From Megascapheus bottae (Eukaryota; Chordata; Mammalia; Rodentia; Geomyidae), in contig JANJXV010000100.1 of assembly GCA_024803745.1 (NCBI GenBank), forward strand, positions 930,001 through 994,000: DNA of 64,000 nt, given 5' to 3'. Positions 1 to 9,288 of the stretch are shown here, piece by piece. Both the position numbers and the translations under genes were made by a program. Position 1 is the stretch's first letter; each line of letters opens with the position of its first letter. The notes under the pieces were generated by a model. That model was given only the letters and a program-made list of their open reading frames with translations. It was not told the DNA's origin and searched no databases.

Positions 1-1004
1 GTGAGGGTGGAGGTGGGGAAGAGCCAAGATTCTCCCTGGAGCCTCTCAATCTGAAGCAGCTCTTTATCTCGAAAGAGTGTCAGCTGTTCACCTTGCTACA
101 CACCAAGTGTTTCAGACCTTCTGTTCCCATTAAACCCTGACTTAGAAAAAGATAATTAAATCACTCCAAGATTAAGACGTCTATCTACAAAGCACTATCA
201 CTGTTGCCTTTGAGCTCAAAGCTAATTCAGGGCTGGTTTAGTTTCAAGCCATAGAATATTATTAAGCTTTCCATTCAATCAATAAAGAGTGTGTGGACCC
301 AAGTTTGGAGTGCTTTTCATAAAGTCATAATGGGTCCCTTGATAACCTACAAAATGTTCTGAAATTGGCTTGGGAATTCTGCCATGTTGAGATGAACTAA
401 GAGTTTCAGCCAAGATTCTCCGGCCATTGCAAATTGAATATTCAATGCTGACTGGGTTTCAGGGGATAACATAAGCAAAAATAGAATTCTCTCTCTGAGT
501 GTATGAATCCCAGATCCCAGAAGTACCATGGCAGGTGAACTCTCCCAGGACACATGAGACTTCATACACTGGTGTTCATTGTTTACCTTCTACGCTATGT
601 CCACCATTTAGGGTACAGCTGGAGAGGCAGAATCAGAGGAAAAACCCTAAGGTGAGTAAGCAAGACCCCATGCAAGCATCACAGCCCACTACAATTCCTG
701 AAAGAAATGACTCCAGGCTTCTGTGTTCTGACACAGAATGTTCTCCAAGTTTATATCGCTAATGAAAAGAACAAGGTGAAGAACAAGAGAAGCACCATGC
801 TATAATTTGGTTTACAAACAGTAAGAGATAAACAGAGATCGCCTACCTCTGAAGGACACCCAGCAAATTATTATATTATTCTATTTTATTGACAGTACTG
901 AGATTTGGCATCAAGGCCTGGCACTTACTACCCAGATGCTCTACCACAAGATTCACTGTGCCAGCCTCAACATCCCCACTTTTTTTATTATTACTATTAT
1001 TGGT
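1..1004. other. Repeat-poor stretch, no gene seen
   Basis: Ordinary moderately AT-rich sequence. The short frames on both strands (72 and 87 codons) have no recognisable domain, and they recur in copy 2 only because the block is duplicated. No interspersed repeat was recognised up to about base 1000. Confidence 0.6.
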
Positions 1005-1690
1005 CTAGATTCTGCATTGGAGTAGAGATGCATAATATTTGTCTCTCTGAATCTGGCTTATCTCACCACGATGATTGGAAGCAACACCAATTTTCCAGTA
1101 AATGACAAATCCATTCTTCTTTATGAATGAATAATTCTCCGCTGTCTATATACGCACAACCTCTTCTTTATCAACCGTCTGTGACTGGGCTCCCTAGTTT
1201 TGATTAGCCACCATATTCACAAATAGTGCTGCTTTCAACATGGTTGTGAAAGTATCTCATAGATACATAGGCAAGCCAGGCAGTGACTCACGCCTGTAAT
1301 CCTAGCTACTCAGCTACTCAGGAGGCTGAGATCTGAGGATCAAGGTTCAAAGACAGCCCAGGCACAAAAGGGCCTGAGACTCTTATCTCCAGTTAACCTC
1401 TAGAAAATGGGAAGTGGGGCTGTGGCTCAAGGGTAGGACAGTAGCCTTGTGCTGAAGAGCTCAGGGACAGCACCCAGGCCCAGGGGAAGGGCAGTAGACT
1501 TGAGCTAAAGGACAGTGCCCAGGCTGAGTTCAAGCCCCATGACCCACAAAAAAAAAGGAAAGGAAAAGATACATAGACAGATGTACATCCAAGAGTGGTA
1601 TAGCAGAATCATATGGTAGATCTGTTTAGTATTTGCACTATACATTTTCTCCCACCGACTGAGTTCCTTTTCCCTTTATTTTCTCTTTGA
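1005..1690 (-). mobile_element. Old L1 3' fragment, split by a SINE
   Basis: Read on the minus strand, 1005-1260 and 1577-1690 resemble the end of L1 ORF2 and its 3' region. On the plus strand this appears as the complement, with phrases such as 'tctggcttatctcac', 'aatagtgctgctttcaaca' and 'aagagtggtatagcag'. The fragment is 5'-truncated and degenerate. A B1-like SINE with clear target-site duplications interrupts it, so the L1 is older than that SINE. Confidence 0.75.
1271..1566 (+). mobile_element. B1-like/Geo composite SINE, long variant
   Basis: A 7SL/B1-like left arm ('cgcctgtaatcctagctact', 'ggaggctgagatctgagga') is followed by the tRNA-like right module ('gtggctcaagggtaggacag', 'gttcaagcccc') and an A-rich tail. 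The 10-bp target-site duplication 'agatacatag' lies at 1261-1270 and 1567-1576. The right module holds an extra internal repeat of about 50 bp, making the element unusually long. 'Geo' is my label for the right module, after the Geomyoidea SINE. Confidence 0.92.
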
Positions 1691-1696
1691 CATTAT

Positions 1697-1824
1697 GAAA
1701 AGAAGAAAGAAGAAGAAGAAGAAGAAGAAGAAGAAGAAGAAGAAGAAGAAGAAGAAGAAGGAAGAAGAAGAAGAAGAAGAAGAAGAAGAAGAAGAAGAAG
1801 AAGAAGAAGGAGAAGAAGAAGAAA
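1697..1824 (+). repeat. (GAA)n microsatellite
   Basis: A nearly pure GAA/TTC tract of roughly 125 bp with a few interruptions (AAAG, GGAAG, GGAGA). Polypurine mirror repeats of this kind can form triplex DNA. The minus-strand frame of leucines and serines across it is only codon translation of the repeat. Copy 2 is 3 bp shorter and has a different interruption pattern. Confidence 0.98.
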
Positions 1825-2229
1825 AGTAATCTTCCTTAAAATCTTCTCATGGCTTTCCATTGACCCCTGCATAAATTCAAAATTTAAAAAGAATAGTAAG
1901 AGGCCTTGTATACCATCTCTGAGCCCTGTCTGTCCACCTTTCCCAACCATCCCTCCTCATCTTTATTGGACTAATGATTCTTCCTATTTAGGCTACTTCT
2001 TTCTACTGGAGAAGTTGCTCATGCTTTAGTGTGAGATTTTCTTCCCTTTGTTTTTTTTTTCCTACAGTTCACTTCTGCCCTGTATTTAGATAACCCTCAT
2101 GAAACACTCTGGCCATACGTGATCTTCCTATTTCAGCTTTGCACAAACCAATGGACTAAGTTTCTATAGCTCGTATGAATATTCAATTGGGAGATATATT
2201 TATGATTCTTTGTCTGACAGCTACCTGAG

Positions 2230-2345
2230 GACTTTTTGCTCCTTTAGGAGATGTTTTATCTGGTTTGCTTACTCCTGAATCTCTACTGCCTGGGACTGTT
2301 TTCCACACAGAAAGCACTCAATAAATGTTTGCTGAATAAATGGAT
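2230..2345 (+). mobile_element. L2-type LINE 3' end (remnant)
   Basis: The phrase 'gcactcaataaatgtttgct' followed by 'gaataaatgga' matches the characteristic L2 3' terminus. Upstream, 'tgcctgggactgttttccac' fits a decayed L2 3' region. The element is short and ancient. Confidence 0.55.
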
Positions 2346-2977
2346 TTTGGTTAATGAACATAAACAGCTTGAATTCAATGCTAAATTTCCCTCTGGCTTG
2401 CTTAAAACCCAAACAAAAGGAGAAAACGAATACATTATTTAACTCTCACTATCCATAGACAAAATTTAAAAAAAATAAGTTATTTATTCATAAGGCAGCT
2501 CATTTCTGGTGTTGAAATAAGACAATGCCCACTACCCTATGTGCTGATGCAAAGGAGATTTTAATGCAACACTCTGAAAGCCATTCTCACAACAAATGAA
2601 ATGGCACACATAAACTAGTTGTTTTTATCAATCTCCTCAAAAAATATTTATTATGCACTTATTATATTTCAAGAATGATGTTACACTCTAGAGAGCAAAA
2701 CCAATGTTGAATAAGATTTTACCTTGCACAGACCGAAACAAAAAAAAAAGGCAAGAATGAGAGTGTAGCAGAGACATGAATGACAAAGATGACATGGACT
2801 AACTTGGGACTTATAGTTTGGGATGATATATCTCTAGAGAGTAAGTGTGTGTGTGTGTGTGTGTAAAAATGTGTTCAAGGTAGAAGGAGAAACCTGAAAA
2901 TCTTCCCTAGATACTCAGGAAGGAGTCTGAGATGTATACGATCACAATTCAAATCACCAACTCTAGGCCAAACAAAC
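2346..2977. other. No gene; faint old repeat and (GT)10
   Basis: At 2640-2745 'tatttattatgcacttatta' followed by 'caagaatgatgttacactct' resembles a common ancient mammalian interspersed motif, but I cannot name the family. A (GT)10 run lies at 2845-2864; copy 2 has 11 units. The rest is unremarkable AT-rich sequence. Confidence 0.5.
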
Positions 2978-3005
2978 TATATATATTATATATATATATA
3001 TATAT
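2978..3005. repeat. (TA)n tract at duplication edge, copy 1
   Basis: An imperfect TA run of about 28 bp. The match with copy 2 ends inside it: copy 2 continues with a longer TA run and then different sequence. It marks the right breakpoint, or junction, of the 29.2-kb duplication. Confidence 0.9.
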
Positions 3006-3639
3006 CCAAAACAAATTTTTTTAAAAAATCCCTTAAATTACTGCAGAGTAAAGTTCCCTTTATGTGTATGCACTATCTGAAAATCTCCTCTGAGACACAA
3101 ATCTCTCAGCGCCTTTTCAAAACCAAGAATTCATGTGAAATCATGTAAGCGTTCCTTGCCGTTATTAGTAACAACACATTCCAGTGCAGTTCTGCTTTCT
3201 TAACCAGGCCTAGGATAACTTGGACTTGTGCGTTTAAATATTAAACAGAGACAAAGAAACAAACAGGATAGATGTGCAGATAGATTAATAAAGGATAGAA
3301 ATAGAGGCAACAGACAGATATGATAACAATAGATTAGATAGATGGACGGATGGATGGATGGATGGACAGATTGATAGAGATGTTAGGTAGAAATAGACAA
3401 AAACATGTGTGCCCTTACACTAGTGAAAACCCCACAGCAGAAGCATTTCTTTGGCAATCATCACAGGAATGGTGTATAGAACCTCCACTTTTACACCACT
3501 CCCACCCCTGCCCCCACCCCTATGCCTTTTACATGAGTAAATGAAGCTTAGGAATGCTAGTAACTTGTCCTCAGCTCTGAATGAAAGAGCCAGTGAAGAA
3601 GAGGTGGATAATGGTGATAGCGGTGGTGCTAGTAATAAA
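3006..3639. other. Single-copy stretch with short GGAT run
   Basis: The first sequence after the duplication junction. It holds a small (GGAT)n run at about 3344-3365 among GATA-rich DNA, and otherwise no recognised gene or repeat. The 64-codon frame here starts inside the GGAT run and shows no domain. Confidence 0.6.
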
Positions 3640-3745
3640 TCACAACCATCACCTTTTCAAGCATGCTCTGTGTGTTAGATACTATATTTGGTATTTTGTG
3701 TGTATTATGTCACTTAGGCATAATACATCTTATCATTATCCCTTG
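3640..3745 (-). mobile_element. MIR SINE remnant
   Basis: 'tgtgttagatactatatttg...tatgtcacttaggcataata...atcattatccc' follows the complement of the MIR core and 3' region with many substitutions. Ancient mammal-wide repeat. Confidence 0.5.
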
Positions 3746-3748
3746 TAA

Positions 3749-3885
3749 GGCCGGTCATCTTAACTACTCAGGAGGCTGAGATCTGAGGATCATGATTTGA
3801 AGCCAGCATGGGCCGGAAAAAGCCATCAGATCCTTACCACCAGCTAACCACAGAAAGCCTGAAGTAGAGTTGTGACTAAAGTTCA
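3749..3885 (+). mobile_element. B1-like/Geo SINE, truncated
   Basis: It has the B1-like arm 'aactactcaggaggctgaga', then 'tctgaggatcatgatttgaa', and decays into a partial right module ('gaagtagagttgtgac'). The promoter-proximal start and the tail are missing. Confidence 0.75.
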
Positions 3886-4921
3886 CACTTACTGCCACTC
3901 GAACACACACAATAAGGTACCTAGGAACCAGCAAGACCCAAGCATCACACAGCAACACCCAAGCTATAAAGGTGTAATTGTTGCCCTCATAATTAAACCC
4001 TGATCTGTCTGGTATCATTCACCATCTTCCCTCCCACGCACTGAGTTCTGTCTCTACTTCGATAGTCCGTTGAAATTTTAATTAAGTATATTGTGCAAAG
4101 GCCAGTACCTTTTGCCTAGGCAGAGCTCAGAAGCCTGTTGGAAAGTGGGTGGAGCTCTGTGGTTTTGTCCGCCTGCCCTCCCTAGATGGCCTATGGCATC
4201 ACAGGCATACAGCTTCAAAAGGCTCTGCTCAGAAATCCCTCTCCTGGGTATTTTTTTTGAGATTTGAGTAAAGAGCCTCTTTTAAGATGTAAATACCACC
4301 TGAAAAAATGTTAAGTCTATTAGAAAGTCACACCTCCGGTGTAACAGTTAGATAATCCAATTTCTACTTAGGAACATAGTGAATGGGTTTGGGAACAGGG
4401 TGGTATAATGAGTCATTTTCTCCCTTTCCATTCAGCTGAGACTCTGCAAAAGAAGAGCATTTTCTTTTAACTAGAAACTCTTCATTGTAAGACAAGTTTA
4501 AATTCACAGAAGAAGAAGAAGAAAAAAAAAGTCCTGGAAAGACGACAGGGTCTCCATACAGCCTGGGCATGGGTCTTCTTATTTTTACTATCTTGCACTA
4601 GCACTCATCACAACTAATAAGCCCATAGTGACATGTTACTGAATTTTAGCTACCTCTGGGTTCACTGGACGTCCTTTCTCCATGCTGAGATTCCCATGTA
4701 GGGCCTGGAAAGTATATTTCGCCGTCAGGTCTCCACATCGCTGTTTCTCTGACTTGTTTGAGATCACCTTGACAGTTTGAATAGTGCTACTGGTCAAATA
4801 GGTTTTGGAAGGTTCCAAGCCTCCATGCATTTATTCTCCTGATGACACTGAGTCTTTTAGAGGAAAAGCACACTAAGGTACAGCGCTGTACTGTGCTATG
4901 TAGGGTCCATGTAGTCCACAT
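3886..4921. other. No gene or clear repeat seen
   Basis: Unique-looking sequence with a short T-run near 4251 and a GAA-rich patch near 4510-4530. The frames of 64-84 codons have no recognisable features. Confidence 0.55.
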
Positions 4922-4936
4922 GAAATTATGGCTGGT

Positions 4937-5029
4937 AGGGCTGGGTGTCGCTTAATGGCAAAGTATTCACCCAGCAAGGACAAGGTCCTGGGTTCAAGCA
5001 CCAGACCCCCCCCCACAAAAAAAAGAAAA
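4937..5029 (+). mobile_element. ID-like tRNA-derived SINE (monomer)
   Basis: An ID-type body ('gggctgggtgtcgcttaatg', 'ctgggttcaagcacc') with a C-run and an A-rich tail. It is bounded by a perfect 15-bp target-site duplication, 'gaaattatggctggt', at 4922-4936 and 5030-5044, so the retroposition is well defined. Confidence 0.9.
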
Positions 5030-5044
5030 GAAATTATGGCTGGT

Positions 5045-5700
5045 GGTGGTAAACTTGGCTTTTCAGGTTTCCTCACACACTGAAGGCAGTCAGAACTAGC
5101 TATCTCCCTCCTTGAATAAAGAATGGCCAAGTAAATTATTTAAGATTTCTTCTTTATGGAAGATTTTTATTTAAATGATTTACCTAAACAGTATGCACTT
5201 GTAGATATTTTATCTTATGCACTGGGCTACCATCCAACTCTACTTGATGTTTAGGTTGAACAATTCTTCTAGCCTCAGCCATCAGAAGTTTGTCCAGTCG
5301 ACTTCTATATGCTTTTGACCTGCCTAGCCCCCCCAACCCCCCTCAGAGTGGGGACTGGTCTTTGCTGCTTCTCTATTTTCTGGCATTTTAAGACTCCAGA
5401 TTTTACCTAAAACCAGGATGCTGACTCTCCAGGAGGGCTTGTTATTACACTGTTATTTCTTCAGGGTCCTCTCAACTGACAGAGAACACACACACACACA
5501 CACACGCACACTTGTCTGTGAACACTTCTAACTGCAACCTTCATCATCTAGCAAACAATTGCCTGAGTACATTTTCAGTGATAGAAATGTCCATAGCCCA
5601 GTTCAGGTCGGTTGAATTAGAATCCATGTAACTTGGAAGTAGAGGTGTGGCCCAAGTGATAGAGATGATTTGGGGATGGACACCGGTCAGTAGGGTGGAA
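5045..5700. other. No gene; (CA)n run at 5485-5510
   Basis: Unique-looking sequence with one CA dinucleotide run and C-rich runs near 5328-5342. No coding signal was recognised. Confidence 0.55.
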
Positions 5701-6030
5701 AAAAAGTCCAGATAACTAGAGGGCTTGGATTTTTTCAGCCACTGGGCCTCCAGGGAAGTGAAGGAGTCTGGAGATTGAATTCAATCGACTGGCCATTGAT
5801 TTGATTGGTGGGTCAATGGTGATTGTAATGAAACCTTCATAAACAGGGACCTCACTGATTGGAAGACATATCAATGGGTGGCAAGTTGGCCTGCCCCACG
5901 AGGACAGGCACTCCCACACTTGGGGCACTCCCCAACCTTTGTACCCTACTCTCCTCTGGTTGTGTGTGTCCTATATAGTAAGGACATGACATTAAATTAA
6001 CCACAGGACTTGGCTAAGTTCTGCCAAGTC
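5700..6030 (+). mobile_element. Possible old retroviral-type solo LTR
   Basis: 'ccactgggcctccagggaag', 'gagattgaattcaatcgac', 'tgtaatgaaaccttcataaa' and a downstream ATTAAA recall a mammalian ERV LTR class that I recognise but cannot name with certainty. No internal retroviral genes are present. The call rests on resemblance only. Confidence 0.45.
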
Positions 6031-6131
6031 CTTCTATCAGACCACTACACGTGAAGAGAGTGCAGGAATCCCCCCAAAAAGTTCTTCTAACAGACTACCA
6101 CATAGGAAGAGAGTGCAGGAATCCCCCCAAA
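6027..6131 (+). repeat. Two-copy 53-bp tandem repeat
   Basis: The segment ending 'gagagtgcaggaatcccccc' occurs twice in a row with a period of 53 bp. The shared core 'gaagagagtgcaggaatccc' starts at 6053 and 6106. The copies differ at several bases in their 5' halves, so the duplication is not very recent. It lies at the edge of the possible LTR. Confidence 0.9.
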
Positions 6132-6340
6132 GGATCATCAACTAGACACAAGTGCCAGGGTGCTAGGGGATCCTATTACTGAGTAGAATCTGAGGTCAGG
6201 GAAGAACTGGGGTGGGGCAAGGTTCCTTATTAACTTATAGACCAGCTGCTAACTTCAAGTACTTAACATCAGCACTGAAAGGCTCGAAGGATACAGGTGA
6301 AGGTTGTAGAGACAAAAAAAAGAGCATCTGACTTGTGTGT
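6132..6340. other. Nothing recognised
   Basis: A short unique stretch between the 53-bp tandem repeat and the SINE's target-site duplication. No motif of note. Confidence 0.5.
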
Positions 6341-6355
6341 AAAATTACCAGCACA

Positions 6356-6564
6356 GGCCGGGAGTTTGGCCTAGTGGTTAAAGTGCTTGCCTAGCATGCA
6401 TGAAGACCCGGGTTCGATTCCTTGGTACCACATACATAGAAAAAAGCCGGAAGTGGTGCTGAGGCTCAAGTGGTAGAGCTCCAGCCTTGAGAAAGTCCAA
6501 GGACAGTGCTCAGGCCCTGAGCTCAAGCCCATGACTGGCAAAAAAAACCAAAAACAAACAAAAA
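6356..6564 (+). mobile_element. IDL-Geo-like dimeric SINE, full length
   Basis: The left tRNA-like monomer carries a box A-like 'tggcctagtgg' and a perfect box B 'ggttcgattcc'. A linker 'taccacatacatagaaaaaa' leads to the right module ('ggctcaagtggtagagctcc', 'gagctcaagccc') and an A-rich tail. The 15-bp target-site duplication 'aaaattaccagcaca' lies at 6341-6355 and 6565-6579. The exact duplication and intact box B suggest a young insertion. Confidence 0.95.
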
Positions 6565-6579
6565 AAAATTACCAGCACA

Positions 6580-7105
6580 ATCCTTCAGAGACCAAACTTG
6601 AGTGGTTTCCATGTAAATATTTGGATTCATATTCAGAGTGGGATGTATGCCAACAGGGGAAAAAAAACTTCAGTTATTTCTATTAATCTTTATGTTAATA
6701 ACGGTGTTGTTATTTTTAGTTTTAAATTGTCCCTTCACACATATAAATAGATATCACACACATACAAGGCTTGTGTCACGTTGTACCTACGTGAAAACAC
6801 AAGCAAATAGAAAATCAAAACACATTTTTTTAAGGAGTAACTTTTATCTGAACCAAGAATATATCGGCCTGGATCCAGGACTTATGTTCTTTTTACTAAA
6901 ACAGTGTGTGTTTCCAAACATTGACTATTAGTGTCCCAGCCCATTCGTAATGAATTGTTTCTATATGCAATTCCCTATGAAAAGTAAGTATGGCTACCTG
7001 GGAAGTGCTGGATTTTAGGGCTCATTAGGAGATGAGCAAGAGAAACTACAGGCACTTTTTTGTATCTTGAAAGCAGGGAGCTTTAAAAAAAAATCAGAGG
7101 TTATA
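6580..7105. other. No gene or clear repeat seen
   Basis: AT-rich unique-looking sequence. The 97-codon plus-strand frame at 6638-6931 begins MGCMPTGEKK and has a hydrophobic stretch, but no family is recognisable and it is likely chance. Confidence 0.5.
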
Positions 7106-7245
7106 AGCTAGGGATTTAGTTTGCCTACCACATGAAAGCCTTCCTCAATGCAGGATGTTTACCTAACATGTGTGAGACCTGAGATCCTCTCATCTCAGCC
7201 TTCTGAGTAGCTAGGGTTACAGGTATGAGCCACCGGCACCCAGCA
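7106..7245. mobile_element. SINE fragments: ID-like (+) and B1-like (-)
   Basis: 7108-7190 is a decayed ID-like monomer ('ctagggatttagtttgccta', 'catgtgtgagacc'). 7175-7245 is the complement of the B1-like arm ('atctcagccttctgagtagc', 'ggtatgagccacc'). Both are truncated and abut each other. Confidence 0.65.
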
Positions 7246-7252
7246 TCAAATG

Positions 7253-7440
7253 TTTTTGTTTTTTGTTTTGCCAGACCTAGGGCTTGAATTCAGGGCCTGA
7301 GCATTGTCCTTGGGCATTCCTCAAGGCTAGAGCTCTACCACTTGAGCACAGCACAGCTGTTTTCCATATATATGATACTGAGGAATCGAACCTGGGTCTT
7401 CATGAATGCTAGGCAAGCACTCTACCATGCTACTAGCCCC
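7253..7440 (-). mobile_element. IDL-Geo-like dimeric SINE
   Basis: The complement of the dimer: T-rich tail, 'gggcttgaattcagggcctg', 'ctagagctctaccacttgag', then the box B complement 'ggaatcgaacc' and 'aggcaagcactctaccat'. A 7-bp repeat 'tcaaatg' at 7246-7252 and 7441-7447 fits a target-site duplication. Confidence 0.9.
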
Positions 7441-7447
7441 TCAAATG

Positions 7448-7849
7448 GTTTTTAATAGGAGAACACCTATGAATAAATAACTTGAAATGTGCATCCTTTG
7501 GTAATCACTATTTTCAACCACAAGAAGACAAGTAATGCCTCTGGCTGTATGTAAAGGACACATATAGTTTGAAATAAAGGGCACAGAGTATGATGTTGGG
7601 AAGAAATATGATTATCATCAGTCAAATCCAGAATATGGGGCATCTGTAAGACAAATAAGCATGTAGAGAAAAGGATATTCGCTATTGTAACTGATGGTCC
7701 TAAACCATTACTATAGTTACAATGTAAGGAATTTGAATCTTGCTCTGAAAAAAAAGCCATAACTAGATTTCTAAGGCAAATATAGAATGTTGAACACTCA
7801 CTAAGCAACAGATGAGACATAAGAAATTATTGTCAAATGTCGATGTGGC
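7448..7849. other. No gene seen
   Basis: Unique-looking AT-rich sequence. The 117-codon minus-strand frame at 7467-7820 shows no domain, signal peptide or codon bias that would support it as a gene. Confidence 0.5.
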
Positions 7850-8092
7850 CTTTAAATGTCTTTATCTGTTATTGATGCATACTAATGTACTTGTGAGTAA
7901 AATGCTAGAATATCTTGTTTGCTTTAAATTATTATAGAAATAAAAGCTTGGGAGAAGATCTGGACCCAGACCTGTAAATGTTAATGACTGTGGAAGCCAC
8001 GGGATTAGTGCCTGGAAGTTTATTATATAATTGTCCTACTTTTTGTACACGTTGGAAATTTTCCTATGAAATACTTTAAAAATTAAAAAGCA
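7850..8092 (+). mobile_element. L1 (old, L1M-like) 3' end
   Basis: 'gtttattatataattgtcct', then 'actttttgtacacgttggaa' and 'attttcctatgaaatacttt', follow the known terminal sequence of old mammalian L1 families, ending in an A-rich tail into which the next SINE inserted. Confidence 0.55.
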
Positions 8093-8289
8093 GGGCCGGG
8101 AGTTTGGCCTAGTGGTTAAAGTGCTTGCCTAGCATGCATGAAGACCCGGGTTCGATTCCTCAGTACCACATACATAGAAAAAAGCCGGAAATGGTGCTGA
8201 GGCTCAAGTGGTAGAGCTCTAGCCTTGAGAAAATCCAAGGACAGTGCTCAGGCCCTGAGCTCAAACCCAGGGCTGGCAAAAAAAAAAAA
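8093..8289 (+). mobile_element. IDL-Geo-like dimeric SINE
   Basis: A full dimer with the box A-like 'tggcctagtgg' and perfect box B 'ggttcgattcc', nearly identical to the copy at 6356 apart from a few bases. Its A-tail runs straight into a B1-like SINE, so it appears to have inserted at that older element's 5' boundary. Confidence 0.93.
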
Positions 8290-8521
8290 GCCAGGTACCA
8301 GTGGTTCATATCTGTCATCCTAGCTACTCAGGAAGATAAAATCTGAGGATCACAGTTCAAAGCCAGCCCAGACAGAAATGGCCCAGACAGAAACGTCCTC
8401 AAGACTCTCATCTTCAATTAATTACAGAAAAAGCCACAAGTGGTGCTGTAGCTCAAGTGGTAGAGTGCCAGCCTTGAATGAAAGGAGCTAAGGGACAACA
8501 CCTAGGTCCAGGACTAGCAAA
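8290..8521 (+). mobile_element. B1-like/Geo composite SINE
   Basis: B1-like arm ('ccaggtaccagtggttcata', 'cctagctactcaggaag') plus the right module ('gctgtagctcaagtggtaga', 'gtgccagccttgaatgaaag'). It contains a small internal repeat of 'cagacagaaa'. It is more diverged than the SINE just upstream. Confidence 0.88.
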
Positions 8522-9197
8522 GTAGCTATTCAGAGGCAGAATGAATGAACTCCCACTGAGCTGTGTCCTGTGTTGGGTCTGATGCTAGGATGAGACATAC
8601 AAAGATACACAATGCATTCATGTCCACTCGATCGTATTACATGTGTTTCAGTTCATAAGTCTGAGAGGCCTCTTAGGAGATTCCCATGTTGGGGACCATC
8701 CATGACAGAACCTGCAGGGAGGACTTCTGCAAATTGTTCATTCTGTCATCTCGTTTAACCACTGTCCTGCCCATCATCCAAGAATCTGAGCCGTTTCTCC
8801 TACCATCCTGGGACACCTAGTCTGAAATCCCAAAGGAAGACAAGGCCCTGGAGCTCAACCATGGGCCCCAATCCAGCACCCCACTCCCCACCCCCAGGCC
8901 AGGCATCACCACTTCCCAGCCCATCGCCTACAGGAGGAGCAGTTCCTTCAAAGGACATCTGGAGGTCATGTGGCTGCAGTGCCCACTGCGGCTATTGAAT
9001 TCTGAAGTGGAATGAAAAAGCCATCAACATTGCTTCTCGGTTCATCAGACTGGAAAGCGACGCCCTGCCATTAGAGACTAAAGTCAAAGACTCACGAGGC
9101 GCTGAGTTACGCAGTGTGCACGACCATACATACTTGGCAATCTCTCATTTAGGGCTCACTGAAACAGCATTAACTTTCATTTTTCAGGTTATAAGGG
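8522..9197. other. No gene seen
   Basis: Slightly GC-richer unique sequence with a C-rich patch at 8870-8900. No repeat or coding feature recognised. Confidence 0.5.
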
Positions 9198-9288
9198 GGG
9201 GTAGGGAGAGAGAGGGAGAGGGAGAGAGAGAGAGAGAGAAAGACAGAGACAGAGACAGACAGACAGAGAGAGAGAGAGAGAGACAGAG
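9198..9288 (+). repeat. (GA)n-rich purine tract
   Basis: GGGAGA/GAGAGA/GACAGA mixture. The Arg/Glu-rich frame at 9116-9361 is translation of this repeat. Confidence 0.95.

Larger units (their letters stand above)
1..3005. repeat. Duplicated block, copy 1 (partner at 29218-32245)
   Basis: The sequence matches 29218-32245 base for base at an offset of 29217, falling to about 29213 after small indels. Nine substitutions were found by eye, at 63, 163, 1079, 2118, 2121, 2195, 2320, 2492 and 2631. The indels fall in the GAA tract, two A-runs and the GT tract. Shared repeat insertions (a split L1, a SINE, an L2 end) sit at the same places, so the duplication is younger than all of them. The left edge is cut by the window start. 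The right edge is a (TA)n tract, after which the copies are unrelated. Confidence 0.97.

Noticed and set aside
1693..1950. Minus-strand frame rich in leucine and serine (also 30910-31164)
   Set aside because: Direct translation of the GAA/TTC microsatellite; its length tracks repeat number.
6356..6440. A possible tRNA gene (intact box A-like and box B)
   Set aside because: It is the left monomer of a SINE with linker, right module, A-tail and target-site duplication; no proper anticodon stem or acceptor pairing was evident.
8930..9010. A possible MER5-type DNA transposon remnant
   Set aside because: Only a short 'tcatgtggctgcagtgccca' similarity; too little to support a call.
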